Of a DNA stretch of 20,260 bases, positions 1 to 5,877 are shown one piece after another. Below the pieces are notes generated by a model. The model saw only the letters and a list, made by a program, of their open reading frames with translations, had not been told where the DNA came from and ran no database searches. Source of the DNA: JACVRW01 sp038323835 (GTDB taxonomy: Bacteria > Actinomycetota > Thermoleophilia > Solirubrobacterales > Thermoleophilaceae); contig JBBQHI010000055.1 in assembly GCA_038323835.1 (NCBI GenBank), forward strand, positions 1 to 20,260. The letters are read 5' to 3'. The position numbers and the translations under genes are program-made. How positions within the stretch are numbered: the stretch's first letter is position 1; each line of letters starts with the position of its first letter.

Positions 1-473
1 AGGAACTGTGCCAGGAGGAGCGTGGCCCCCAGGACGGCCAGCACGTTGATGAGTGGAAGGGTCCACTGGAGCAGATCCGGGTCGCCGCCCGCGGAGGCCA
101 CCCAGCCGAGGGCCGGCAGCAGGATCCGCTGATACCGGTAGGGGACGTTGTCGATGTGCTCGCTCGTCCGCTGGTCACGTGAGGCCGCTTTACCTCTCAG
201 GAGCGGATCCTGCGCGAGGTAGAAGAAGAACTGGCCGTCATACCCCGTGGCCGTCTCCACGAACGGATCCGACGGCAGCAGGTCGGCTGCGAAGTAGGTC
301 TGCCCCGCGTGGATGAAGTACGTCGGGTCGCCAGCCCGGTCCGCGGAGCTACCGGCGGAATAACCGACGACGACAAAAACCGCGACCGTCACCAACAGCG
401 GCAGCACCAGCGACCGATTCACGATCAGTTTCAGGCGCTGCACCCTAGCCGCGATAGCCCGATCCGGAGACAT
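1..473 (-). CDS. Multi-pass membrane protein, N-terminal part (3' end outside window)
   Basis: Translated by hand from the ATG at 473; 157 codons stay open to the window edge, so the C-terminus is missing. A basic N-terminus (residues 1-20) is followed by a transmembrane helix (about 21-41), then an extracytoplasmic loop containing GYDGQFFFYLAQDP (78-90) and YRYQRILLPALGW (112-124), then a second hydrophobic stretch (138-157). This arrangement, with an acidic GYDGQ loop after the first helix and an RILLP segment, is what I associate with GT-C-like or GT87-like actinobacterial membrane proteins, but the catalytic part is not in view. No strong Shine-Dalgarno precedes the ATG. A stop codon of another reading frame with a transmembrane tail lies 12 bases upstream, suggesting it once followed another membrane gene. 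Function not assigned. Confidence 0.7.
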   Translation of the reverse strand, partial: MSPDRAIAARVQRLKLIVNRSLVLPLLVTVAVFVVVGYSAGSSADRAGDPTYFIHAGQTYFAADLLPSDPFVETATGYDGQFFFYLAQDPLLRGKAASRDQRTSEHIDNVPYRYQRILLPALGWVASAGGDPDLLQWTLPLINVLAVLGATLLLAQF

Positions 474-485
474 CTGTGTCGGCGT

Positions 486-545
486 CTAGTAGAAGGCCTG
501 ACCGACCACGAACACCGAGAAGAGCCCGGTCGCGACGATCAGCAA
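486..545 (-). pseudogene. Possible 3' tail of a lost membrane-protein gene
   Basis: In the minus frame ending at the TAG (488-486) the last codons read LLIVATGLFSVFVVGQAFY, a convincing transmembrane helix, ending 12 bases before the ATG of the membrane protein at 473. Upstream of about 560 the frame loses any protein-like character and the plus-strand gene at 635 begins. It looks like the C-terminal end of a membrane gene whose body has been deleted. A chance hydrophobic stretch cannot be excluded. The rest of the gap 546-634 holds only the presumed promoter of the plus-strand gene. Confidence 0.25.
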
Positions 546-634
546 CCGATCAGTTCCCTTCTCACGACTGCTGTGCCGGCGGCTGGGCGAGCGCCCTCTC
601 CCGGTCGCCCCCCGCCGCGTGCCACGATGCAGGG

Positions 635-1093
635 GTGGCGTTCACCACCGCTGAAGGACGACAGGAGCTGCTCGACACCCTTGCTCAGGCGGCAAACGAG
701 CTCGGCTTCGCCAGCGCCTGCCTCGGCGAGGCCTACGAGCAACTGGACGAGCAGAGCGGCGACCGGCTCGAGGTAGCCTGCTTCCGGCCGGTTCAGCTGG
801 CGTACGGCCGGGCCAAGCGGGCCCACACGGAGTTCGCCGGGCGCCACGGCCTCCAGGCCGCCGGGTTCGGCGACCAGCCGACGGGCCTGGCCTCCCAGGG
901 CGCGGCCGCGTTCGTCGCGAGGTCGGTCGAGTCGGTCGGCGTGGCCGACCGCACCCTCGCCGACCTTCAGGACTCGATGCTGCCGATAGAGGCGGGTGAC
1001 GAGGAGCTGCGCGCCGGGCTCAAGGCCGTTCGGGAGCCGCTGGGTGAGGTGCCGCTGAAGGCCCGCGAGTTCCTTCGCGGACTCGGGCGCTAG
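635..1093 (+). CDS. Conserved helical protein of unknown function (152 aa)
   Basis: The open frame extends back to 476, but its first part is arginine/serine-rich shadow sequence, so I choose the GTG at 635. It sits exactly 6 bases after CACGAT (623-628), a -10-like box with the spacing seen at other leaderless-type starts in this window. The protein (VAFTTAEGRQELLDTLAQAANELGF...) is predicted almost entirely alpha-helical, rich in Ala, Glu and Leu, without signal peptide or membrane helix. Segments such as ELLDTLAQAANELGFASACL and QLAYGRAKRAHTEFA resemble amphipathic helices of a four-helix-bundle-like fold. No cofactor motif is visible and I do not recognise a named family. It is not co-directional with its neighbours and is probably monocistronic. 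Confidence 0.65.
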   Translation: MAFTTAEGRQELLDTLAQAANELGFASACLGEAYEQLDEQSGDRLEVACFRPVQLAYGRAKRAHTEFAGRHGLQAAGFGDQPTGLASQGAAAFVARSVESVGVADRTLADLQDSMLPIEAGDEELRAGLKAVREPLGEVPLKAREFLRGLGR

Positions 1094-1265
1094 CGGCGGG
1101 CCCGAAGTCCCCCTGGTTTCGCGGGCGCTCGCCCGGGAACAAGATCTCACGGGTGCTCGGCCTCTAGGGCGTTCAGTCAGCCCGGCCGGGCGCTCTCAGG
1201 AACGCGGGGACGCGTGCCGCTTGTCACCAGGCGGCATTCGGACCCGCGTTCTGCGTTCCAGGCGC

Positions 1266-1658
1266 CTACCGCCCCTCCGGCTCGAGGTAGAACACCTCGG
1301 ACGAGACGTCGTTCTCCGTGTCGATGCCACTCACGAACGCGCGCACCCTGCGCCCGGTGATCTGTTCCACCGACCCGCGAAAGTCGGTCTCGCATGCGTG
1401 CTGGAAGAACGTGCGCACCTCGCGCAGGCGCTGGTGCTCGCCGAGCTCCACCATCTTTCGCTCCGCGGGTGTGAGCGAGTCCTCCAGGGTGCACAGCACC
1501 GCGTCGCGGCCGGCCCAGTCCGCACGCGTCCGGGTCGGACCGCGGCCGAAGATCTCCTTGTAGATCCGCACCATCTCGTTGGACAGGTTCAGCAGAACGG
1601 GTGTTCCCGGTCTCACCGACGGATCACCGTCCCAATGAGGGATCGTTGTCTCTTCCAT
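1266..1658 (-). CDS. MpsC-family (DUF2294) protein
   Basis: The 130-residue product has the hallmark core of the DUF2294/MpsC family: NLSNEMVRIYKEIFGRGPTRTRADW (about residues 29-53), then DAVLCTLEDSLTPAERKMVELGEH, then an RxFFQ-type segment and a C-terminal TGRRVRAFVSGIDTEND block. The open frame runs upstream to 1856 into unrelated sequence. The ATG at 1658 is chosen because GAGAGG lies a few bases upstream and because family similarity begins soon after it. Family members have been linked, from Bacillus work, to a sodium-translocating membrane-potential-generating system, but many are annotated only as DUF2294, so function here is inference. Cytoplasmic, no membrane helix. It follows the GNAT gene in the same direction with about 110 bases between, so may have its own promoter. 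Confidence 0.85.
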   Translation of the reverse strand: MEETTIPHWDGDPSVRPGTPVLLNLSNEMVRIYKEIFGRGPTRTRADWAGRDAVLCTLEDSLTPAERKMVELGEHQRLREVRTFFQHACETDFRGSVEQITGRRVRAFVSGIDTENDVSSEVFYLEPEGR

Positions 1659-1770
1659 CTCTCGGCCTCTCGCTGTCCCTCTGGAGTTGGGCCGCGCGGG
1701 AGGAAGAGGAAACTGAGAACCAGACGGGCGACTGCTACGACCTAGACGGTAGAGCCCCAATCCCGTTCTG

Positions 1771-2271
1771 TCAGGCGCCCGGGTCGATCCGCCCCAGCAG
1801 ATGCCGGTAAAAGGGCTCGAACCCCTCCCGTTCATAGAGCCGCACCGCAGCGGCATTCGCCTCGACGACCGACACCGACCAGTACTCGACCCCCCGCTCT
1901 CTCAGCGCCGCCCGGCACGCCGCGAGCAGGGCGGAGCCCACCCCCGCCCCGCGCGCGGACTCGAGAACGGCAAGGGACTCCACCTCGCCGGTCTCCCGGC
2001 CCAGGTCCCACGTGGGCCCCGCGGGCGAGATGCGGAGCATGGTGTAGCCCACGAGCTCGCCGGACGGTTGCGAGGCGGCCGTGAAGAGGGTCGCGACTCC
2101 GTCGCGCAGCCAGGCGACGTACTGGATCCGCCGGAGCGCCCAGGCCTCGCCGGCGTCCCGCACCGGCCACTGATGGCCGGTCAGCTCTCGGTGATGCTCG
2201 ACCATCGATCGCCACAGCGGCTCCAGCCCATCGACCTCGGCGCCTCCTGCCTCAGCCACGATGACGTCCAT
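1771..2271 (-). CDS. GNAT-family N-acetyltransferase
   Basis: The 166-residue protein has the length and layout of a single GNAT domain. Motif A is clear: VESLAVLESARGAGVGSALL, with the acetyl-CoA pyrophosphate loop R107-G-A-G-V-G112. Motif B follows as VEYWSVSVVEANAAAVRLYEREGFEPFYR, with the typical N-x-x-A-x-x-LYE-x-x-GF ending. The N-terminal third (LWRSMVEHHRELTG) probably forms the acceptor-binding part, so the substrate cannot be named. GAGAGGGATATCC precedes the ATG at 2271 and supplies a Shine-Dalgarno. It is divergent from the small gene at 2341. Cytosolic enzyme transferring acetyl from acetyl-CoA to an amine. Confidence 0.85.
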   Translation of the reverse strand: MDVIVAEAGGAEVDGLEPLWRSMVEHHRELTGHQWPVRDAGEAWALRRIQYVAWLRDGVATLFTAASQPSGELVGYTMLRISPAGPTWDLGRETGEVESLAVLESARGAGVGSALLAACRAALRERGVEYWSVSVVEANAAAVRLYEREGFEPFYRHLLGRIDPGA

Positions 2272-2340
2272 GGATATCCCTCTCTTTGATGACGAGCATT
2301 TGATAGCCGACCGAAGCAGCCTGACCGGAGTTCTCCTGTC

Positions 2341-2577
2341 GTGACCTATGAGCGCCTCGATCAGGCGCTGCTTCTGCCGCTCAGCGAGGGCGATTGGCTC
2401 GCCGCCGCCCAGATACAGGCCCGCTGCGCCGACCCATGGGCCTCGCCGCTGATCGCCGACTGGCTGCCCGACGCCTTCGCGCGCGGGCTCCTGAACGCGC
2501 GCCGGTCACCCTCCCGCTTGGACGCCACCGAATACCGGCTCACGCGCCGAGGCCGAGCTTCGCTTGATTTGACCTGA
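2341..2577 (+). CDS. Small protein with winged-helix-like C-terminus (78 aa)
   Basis: GTG start at 2341 with GGAG about 10 bases upstream. The product begins MTYERLDQALLLPLSEGDWLAAAQI and ends TEYRLTRRGRASLDLT. The ending (YRLTxxGRA) is the usual beta-wing and last strand of winged-helix regulators such as PadR or MarR proteins, and the preceding helices could make a minimal winged helix, but at 78 residues there is no effector or dimerisation domain. Codon use is GC-rich in third positions, supporting coding. It is transcribed divergently from the GNAT gene (69-base gap), so the two may share control. Whether it binds DNA is inference. Confidence 0.55.
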   Translation: MTYERLDQALLLPLSEGDWLAAAQIQARCADPWASPLIADWLPDAFARGLLNARRSPSRLDATEYRLTRRGRASLDLT

Positions 2578-2635
2578 GCGGTGACGCTACGGTCGGGCGC
2601 AGCATCGGCGCCGCCGGATACTCACGCTCAGCGGC

Positions 2636-3097
2636 TTAGGCCGCTCCCCCGAGCGTCGTCTGGATCTCATCGAGGGCCGCCTGCTCGCGCTCGCTCACCG
2701 GCTTGCCGCCGATGCCGATGAAGCCGCCCTCCTTGTGGGCCTTGGCGGCCGCCTCGGCCACGTCCATCACGAAGTTCCGATACGCGTCGACCTCCGCCGC
2801 CGTCGCCTTCTCCTCAAGGATCCTGATCGCCTCGCGGAGAGCCTCGGTCACGGCCGCGGCCACGTCCTCCGGCGAGCGGACGCGGGACGCGTCCAGCGCG
2901 GGCGGGCTCGCCACCAGTGCGTCCAGCAGCTCGTTCTCCCCGTGCCGCTTTCGCGCCTCCTGGTAGACCCGGCCCATGGCCACGGTCTCGCGGATCTTCC
3001 CGCCTCGGTCCGCGGTGATCACCCTGAGGCCGGCGAGCACCGGTCCCTCCACCACCGTCGACCATTCCTCCGCGTTGAAGTCGGCCTTCTTCGTCAT
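2636..3097 (-). CDS. Conserved hypothetical protein (153 aa)
   Basis: ATG at 3097 is preceded by GAGAGGAGCGGG, a strong Shine-Dalgarno, so the in-frame codons up to 3178 are rejected. The protein starts MTKKADFNAEEWSTVVEGPVLAGLRVI and continues as mixed helix: ITADRGGKIRETVAMGRVYQEAR, then an Ala/Glu-rich stretch PEDVAAAVTEALREAIRILEEKATAAEVDAYRNFVMDVAEAAAKAH, and ends with a glycine-rich segment (GGFIGIGGKPVSEREQAALDEI). The last part resembles proteins in which an acidic helical domain ends in a conserved GxGGxxVSxxE element. I believe related proteins occur in Thermoleophilia but cannot attach a name or activity. No signal peptide or membrane helix. It is divergent from the small gene at 3178 across an 80-base intergenic region. 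Confidence 0.75.
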   Translation of the reverse strand: MTKKADFNAEEWSTVVEGPVLAGLRVITADRGGKIRETVAMGRVYQEARKRHGENELLDALVASPPALDASRVRSPEDVAAAVTEALREAIRILEEKATAAEVDAYRNFVMDVAEAAAKAHKEGGFIGIGGKPVSEREQAALDEIQTTLGGAA

Positions 3098-3134
3098 CCC
3101 GCTCCTCTCGTTTGTTCCTGCATCATGTGTGCGC

Positions 3135-3149
3135 AAGGGCCGAGCCCTT
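3135..3149. promoter_or_regulatory. Short perfect dyad between divergent genes
   Basis: AAGGGC (3135-3140) and GCCCTT (3144-3149) form a perfect 6-bp inverted repeat with a 3-base loop, placed between the starts at 3097 (minus) and 3178 (plus). It could be an operator for either gene or a hairpin in the leader of the plus gene. In GC-rich DNA such short dyads are frequent by chance. Confidence 0.25.
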
Positions 3150-3177
3150 CGGTCGGCGTCCCACTCAGGAGGTGGCA

Positions 3178-3477
3178 ATGATCGTCATGTTCACCGCCCG
3201 GCGCATCAAGCCGGGCGCATGGGAGCAGTTCCGTCGCGCATGGGACCCGGGTGATAACAAGCCGCCGGGCTTTCAGCGCGCCTACCACGCCCGCAACATC
3301 CGTGACGAGGACGAGGTCATCTCCTTCGGGCTGTTCGACATGACGGAGGACGACTACCGCCAGTGGCGCGGGGAGGCCGACGCCCAGGAGAACCAGCGCG
3401 TGGACCATCTGTCGGCGTTCGTCGAGAACGAGTACGTGTCGGGCGTCTACGAGGTGGTGGACACCGTGGACGAGTAG
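3178..3477 (+). CDS. ABM-like (dimeric alpha/beta-barrel) small protein
   Basis: ATG at 3178 has GGAGG 5 bases upstream; the longer frame back to 3112 is ignored. The 99-residue product starts with a beta-strand and helix typical of antibiotic-biosynthesis-monooxygenase-like barrels: MIVMFTARRIKPGAWEQFRRAW, followed by GFQRAYHARNIRDEDEVISFGLFD, the usual second strand reporting on a 'xxSFGxFD' sheet, and a helix MTEDDYRQWRG. The C-terminal strand is YVSGVYEVVDTV. Such domains act as cofactor-free oxygenases, heme-degrading enzymes or stress proteins; no family-specific catalytic residue can be identified. It is convergent with the encapsulin remnant (19 bases between stops). A related-looking but distinct small protein lies at 12132. 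Confidence 0.65.
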   Translation: MIVMFTARRIKPGAWEQFRRAWDPGDNKPPGFQRAYHARNIRDEDEVISFGLFDMTEDDYRQWRGEADAQENQRVDHLSAFVENEYVSGVYEVVDTVDE

Positions 3478-3495
3478 GCCGACCAGGTTTGGTGC

Positions 3496-4154
3496 CTAGG
3501 GCGCGAGCGCCACTGCGGCCTCGGGCGTGGCCACACGGAAGCGGAAGCTCTCCACGAGATAGAGCTCCACCACGTCGTCGTCGTCGTGGCGCTCGTGGCC
3601 GATCGAGAGGTCCTCGCCGGCCTCGAAGAGGAAGTGGCCGCTGCACTGGCTCACCACTACGGCGCCGTCCACGCCCGGCGCCCACACCAGCGGGCCGCCG
3701 ATGATCTTGCGCAGGTGATCGAGCGGCGGATAGCCGCCGTGCTCGCCGGTCTCGAGCACGCGGGTATAGGCCTCGGGTCCGAGCGCGAGACCGTAGGGGC
3801 CGTCGATGCCCACGTGCAGCAGCGCCTCCACCGCCCGGGCGACGTGCGCCGGGTAGCGCCCGCAGTCGTCGCCGAGCGTGATCGCCTCGTGTGCCGAAGC
3901 CTCAGCGATGCCCGTGATGCCCGCGGCCTCCCAGCAGTGAACACGGCGCGGTTCTCCGCGGTCGCGATGCGGCGGGCGGCCTCGTCGAGCGGCGCCAGGT
4001 CCACGTCGTCGGCGCGCTCGGACTCCACCGAGGTGCGTTGCTGGTACCAGCCGATCGCGTCCGCCTCCTCCGTGAGCGAGGCGCACAGGCGCGCGAAGGT
4101 CCGCGTCTCCTCCGAAAGCTCGTCAGGCGGCTCGTGGTACTGGTCGAAGCCCAT
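3496..4154 (-). pseudogene. Encapsulated-ferritin/encapsulin fusion remnant, frameshifted
   Basis: From the ATG at 4154 the first ~40 residues (YHEPPDELSEETRTFARL then LTEEADAIGWYQQR) match the N-terminus of the encapsulated ferritin EncFtn, including the ferroxidase Glu (second E of TEEAD, residue 30). From about residue 42 the frame continues as ADDVDLAPLDEAARRIATAENRAVF, which is the middle of an encapsulin (HK97-fold) shell protein. After a shift at about 3939 it resumes as WEAAGITGIAEASAHEA, then DGPYGLALGPEAYTRV, LVWAPGVDGAVVVSQ and ESFRFRVATPEAAVALAP, ending at the TAG 3498-3496. GTGTTC-ACTGCTGG lacks one base relative to the expected F-H-x-W reading. Missing are the ferritin second helix with its E-x-x-H pair and roughly the first 100 encapsulin residues (N-arm and E-loop). 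A GGGAGGGG Shine-Dalgarno and overlap TGATG tie it to the upstream regulator. Intact genes normally lie ferritin then encapsulin, so an internal deletion of about 0.5 kb would give this join. Confidence 0.8.
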
Positions 4155-4492
4155 CAGCCCCTCCCGACTCGTTTCTCCTCGTCCACCGTGCGCTCAGCCC
4201 AGGGCACCGCCTCCAGGCGCGCGTCCGGGATCGGAGCTCCGCTCTCGACCGAGATGCCGTACTTGCCCTGCCCGAGGCGGCGCTCGGCCCGCTCGATGGC
4301 GGCCAGCTCCTCGCGGAGGGAGTCCGACAATCCCTCGTCGCGCTCATCCTCGAAGACCTCGGTGCCCTCATCCGCGGGATGCTGGTCCTGATGGGAGAGC
4401 TCCTCGTCGGGTTCCCGGCGCAGCCCGGCCAGCGCCTTCTCGATGCGTGCGCGCTCGCGCGCGAGCAGCTCACGGGCGTGTTCGGTGTCCAC
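4154..4492 (-). CDS. Cysteine-less DksA/TraR-like regulator
   Basis: The 112-residue protein starts with a GTG at 4492 and has a coiled-coil-like helical half (ARELLARERARIEKALAGLRREPDEELSH, then GLSDSLREELAAIERAERRLGQGKYG) and a C-terminal TraR/DksA zinc-finger-shaped block SVESGAPIPDARLEAVPWAERTVDEE. In zinc-binding relatives this block reads YGxCxxCGxxIxxxRLxAxPxAxxCxxC. Here all four cysteine positions are Ser, Gly-neighbouring Ser, Thr or Glu and the whole protein has no cysteine. Zinc-independent DksA forms are known, so loss of metal does not imply loss of function; the likely role is binding in the RNA polymerase secondary channel, by family inference. TAGGAT (4504-4499) ends exactly 6 bases before the GTG, a leaderless-type promoter. 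The stop overlaps the ATG of the encapsulin remnant (TGATG), implying translational coupling. Confidence 0.8.
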   Translation of the reverse strand: MDTEHARELLARERARIEKALAGLRREPDEELSHQDQHPADEGTEVFEDERDEGLSDSLREELAAIERAERRLGQGKYGISVESGAPIPDARLEAVPWAERTVDEEKRVGRG

Positions 4493-4498
4493 GCGGCG

Positions 4499-4504
4499 AT
4501 CCTA
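4499..4504 (-). promoter_or_regulatory. -10 box TAGGAT, leaderless type
   Basis: TAGGAT on the minus strand with 6 bases to the GTG at 4492, so transcription would begin at or next to the start codon. No convincing -35 is seen. It lies back to back with the plus-strand -10 at 4524, so the two divergent promoters overlap in their upstream regions. Confidence 0.55.
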
Positions 4505-4523
4505 GCCGCTCGAACGCCGCGCG

Positions 4524-4529
4524 TAGACT
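4524..4529 (+). promoter_or_regulatory. -10 box TAGACT for the DUF2630 gene
   Basis: TAGACT on the plus strand, 9 bases before the ATG at 4539; no Shine-Dalgarno fits in this space, so a leaderless or nearly leaderless transcript is likely. Confidence 0.5.
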
Positions 4530-4538
4530 TCGGACGCG

Positions 4539-4853
4539 ATGCCCGAGAACCCGATTCTCGACCGGATCGACGCCCTGGTGGACGAAGAGCACCACCTGTG
4601 GGCCGAGTCCGAGCAGGGACGCCTCGACGATGAGGGCCATGCCCGCCTCGGGGCGCTTCGCGGAGAGCTCGATCGCTGCTGGGATCTGCTCCGGCGGCGC
4701 CGTGCCAATCCCGACGCGCCCGACACGCCCCCGGACGTCCTCGACCCGCCCAATGACCTTGACGGACCCGAGCCGGAGCCACGCCATCTGGACCACGGCG
4801 TTCATACGAACGAGCCGGCACCGGACCCAGGCGTGCCGCGCAACCTTCCCTAG
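4539..4853 (+). CDS. DUF2630 family protein
   Basis: The 104-residue product starts MPENPILDRIDALVDEEHHLW and continues with LDDEGHARLGALRGELDRCWDLLRRRRA, the conserved core of DUF2630 (two helices with EEHxL and LDxCWDLLRxRRA). The last third is proline/aspartate-rich (DAPDTPPDVLDPPNDLDGPEPEP) and probably disordered. Family members are small cytoplasmic proteins of unknown function widespread in Actinobacteria. It is divergent from the DksA-like gene, with opposed -10 boxes in a 46-base gap, and is followed 18 bases later by ohr in the same direction, so the two may be co-transcribed although ohr has its own strong Shine-Dalgarno. Confidence 0.8.
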   Translation: MPENPILDRIDALVDEEHHLWAESEQGRLDDEGHARLGALRGELDRCWDLLRRRRANPDAPDTPPDVLDPPNDLDGPEPEPRHLDHGVHTNEPAPDPGVPRNLP

Positions 4854-4871
4854 TACGGCGAGAGGAGCCAC

Positions 4872-5360
4872 ATGACGGACGAGAGGCGCCCCATCTACAC
4901 GGCGGAGGCACACGTCACCGGGGGGCGGATGGAGGGTCACGGCCGCACCTCCGACGGCGCGCTCGAGGTGGATATCCGCATACCCGCGGAGCTGGGCGGA
5001 CCCGGTGGGGGCACGAACCCCGAGCAGCTGTTCGCGGTTGGCTATGCCTCCTGCTTCGAGAGTGCGATCCAAACCGTGGGCCGGCGCCGCAAGCAGGAGG
5101 CCGCCGACGTGGAGATCGACTCGAAGGTGATGCTCCTGCCCACCGAGGACCGGGGATTCAAGATCGGCGTCGAGCTGGCGGTGACCCTGCCCTCGATCGA
5201 CAACGCGGACGAGGCCATGTCGCTGGTCAGGACGGCGCACAGGGTGTGCCCATACTCCAACGCCACCCGCGGCAACGTGGACGTAGCGATCACCGTGAAC
5301 GGCCGCGAGGTCGAGGAGGCCGCCGAGCCGGCGGTTGCGTCGGGCGACGCCGCCGGCTGA
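4872..5360 (+). CDS. ohr: Organic hydroperoxide resistance protein (Ohr/OsmC family)
   Basis: The 162-residue protein has all four residues of the Ohr active site at the expected places: Arg19, Glu51 (TNPEQLFAVGYASCF), peroxidatic Cys61 and resolving Cys126 (AHRVCPYSNATRGN). Ohr reduces organic and fatty-acid hydroperoxides using a Cys-Cys thiol cycle recharged by lipoylated proteins or dihydrolipoamide. The PYSNATRGN ending favours Ohr over the OsmC subfamily. ATG at 4872 is preceded by GAGAGGAG with 4 bases spacing. The short acidic/alanine tail after VNGREVEEAAEPAV is longer than usual but unremarkable. No OhrR-type regulator is visible in this window. It ends exactly against the convergent small gene (stops adjacent, 5360/5361). 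Confidence 0.92.
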   Translation: MTDERRPIYTAEAHVTGGRMEGHGRTSDGALEVDIRIPAELGGPGGGTNPEQLFAVGYASCFESAIQTVGRRRKQEAADVEIDSKVMLLPTEDRGFKIGVELAVTLPSIDNADEAMSLVRTAHRVCPYSNATRGNVDVAITVNGREVEEAAEPAVASGDAAG

Positions 5361-5609
5361 TCAGGGTAAGCGGCCGGTGGCTGCCTTGTTCACCAGCCGC
5401 CGGAAGCGGGTCCGCTGCCGCGCGGTCAGGTTCGAAGGCCGGCCCCTCGACCTGAGCATCAGCTTCGTCAGCTCCTCACGCTCCTTCTTGGTGAGGTTCT
5501 TCTCCAGCCGGGCCCTGCCCGCGCTGAAGAGCCACGCGGCCACGGCGAAGACTCGCTTCCACGGGCTCCTCACGAGGAGCGGGAGCAGCTTGACGATCCA
5601 GAGCGGCAT
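5361..5609 (-). CDS. Small membrane-anchored basic protein (82 aa)
   Basis: ATG at 5609. The N-terminus MPLWIVKLLPLLVRSPWKRVFAVAAWLFSAG holds one or two short hydrophobic segments, followed by a highly basic helical region (ARLEKNLTKKEREELTKLMLRSRGR, then LTARQRTRFRRLVNKAATGRLP). This looks like a membrane-associated protein with a positively charged cytoplasmic tail. TAGGGT (5623-5618) lies 8 bases before the ATG and no Shine-Dalgarno is present, again consistent with a leaderless start. Not recognised as a named family. It is convergent with ohr with no bases between the stop codons, so transcripts must overlap. Confidence 0.6.
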   Translation of the reverse strand: MPLWIVKLLPLLVRSPWKRVFAVAAWLFSAGRARLEKNLTKKEREELTKLMLRSRGRPSNLTARQRTRFRRLVNKAATGRLP

Positions 5610-5617
5610 TGCGCCGG

Positions 5618-5623
5618 ACCCTA
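5618..5623 (-). promoter_or_regulatory. -10 box TAGGGT
   Basis: TAGGGT on the minus strand, 8 bases upstream of the ATG at 5609; leaderless-type position. Confidence 0.4.
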
Positions 5624-5644
5624 GTGCGCCAGAGCGATGGGTGA

Positions 5645-5870
5645 ACGCGGCCCCGCGACGAGAGCCTCCGCACCGTTCTGGTTGCCCTGGCCGCCAACAC
5701 GGCCGATGGCGGCAACGAGGTGCTGTTGGCCGCCGCGGTCGAGATGTCCGATGGGCTGAGCGGCCGCGAGGTGGCCACGGCCCTGTCGCGGCTACGTGAC
5801 GATCTCCAGCGCGAGGTCCCGGTAATCGCCCGGCTCTACCTGACTCCGGTGGAGGCGCCCGACGAAGCGC
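5645..5870 (+). pseudogene. Remnant of a cation-efflux-like C-terminal domain
   Basis: After an in-frame TGA at 5642 the plus frame reads DESLRTVLVALAANTADGG, NEVLLAAAVEMSDGLSGREV, ATALSRLRDDLQREVPVIA and RLYLTPVEAP, then runs without a natural stop into sequence antisense to the next gene. The pattern (alpha-beta-beta with EVLLAA, then a helix with RLRDxLxxEVP and a final IARLYLTP strand) resembles the cytoplasmic dimerisation domain of cation diffusion facilitators. There is no start codon with a ribosome site and no membrane domain, so this is a fragment that has lost both ends. The family assignment is tentative. Confidence 0.4.
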
Positions 5871-5877
5871 CGGGACA

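Noticed and set aside
1177..1265. A gene in the short gap between the helical unknown and the MpsC-family gene
   Set aside because: Frames here are low-complexity Arg/Ala/Gly sequence without ribosome sites or family resemblance.
1800..1835. tRNA-like GGTTCGAGCCC on the minus strand
   Set aside because: It lies inside the GNAT coding motif (EREGFEPFY) and no acceptor or anticodon stem can be folded around it.
3586..4875. 429-codon plus-strand frame across the encapsulin and DksA-like genes
   Set aside because: Proline/arginine/serine-rich antisense sequence; the minus strand has recognisable families.
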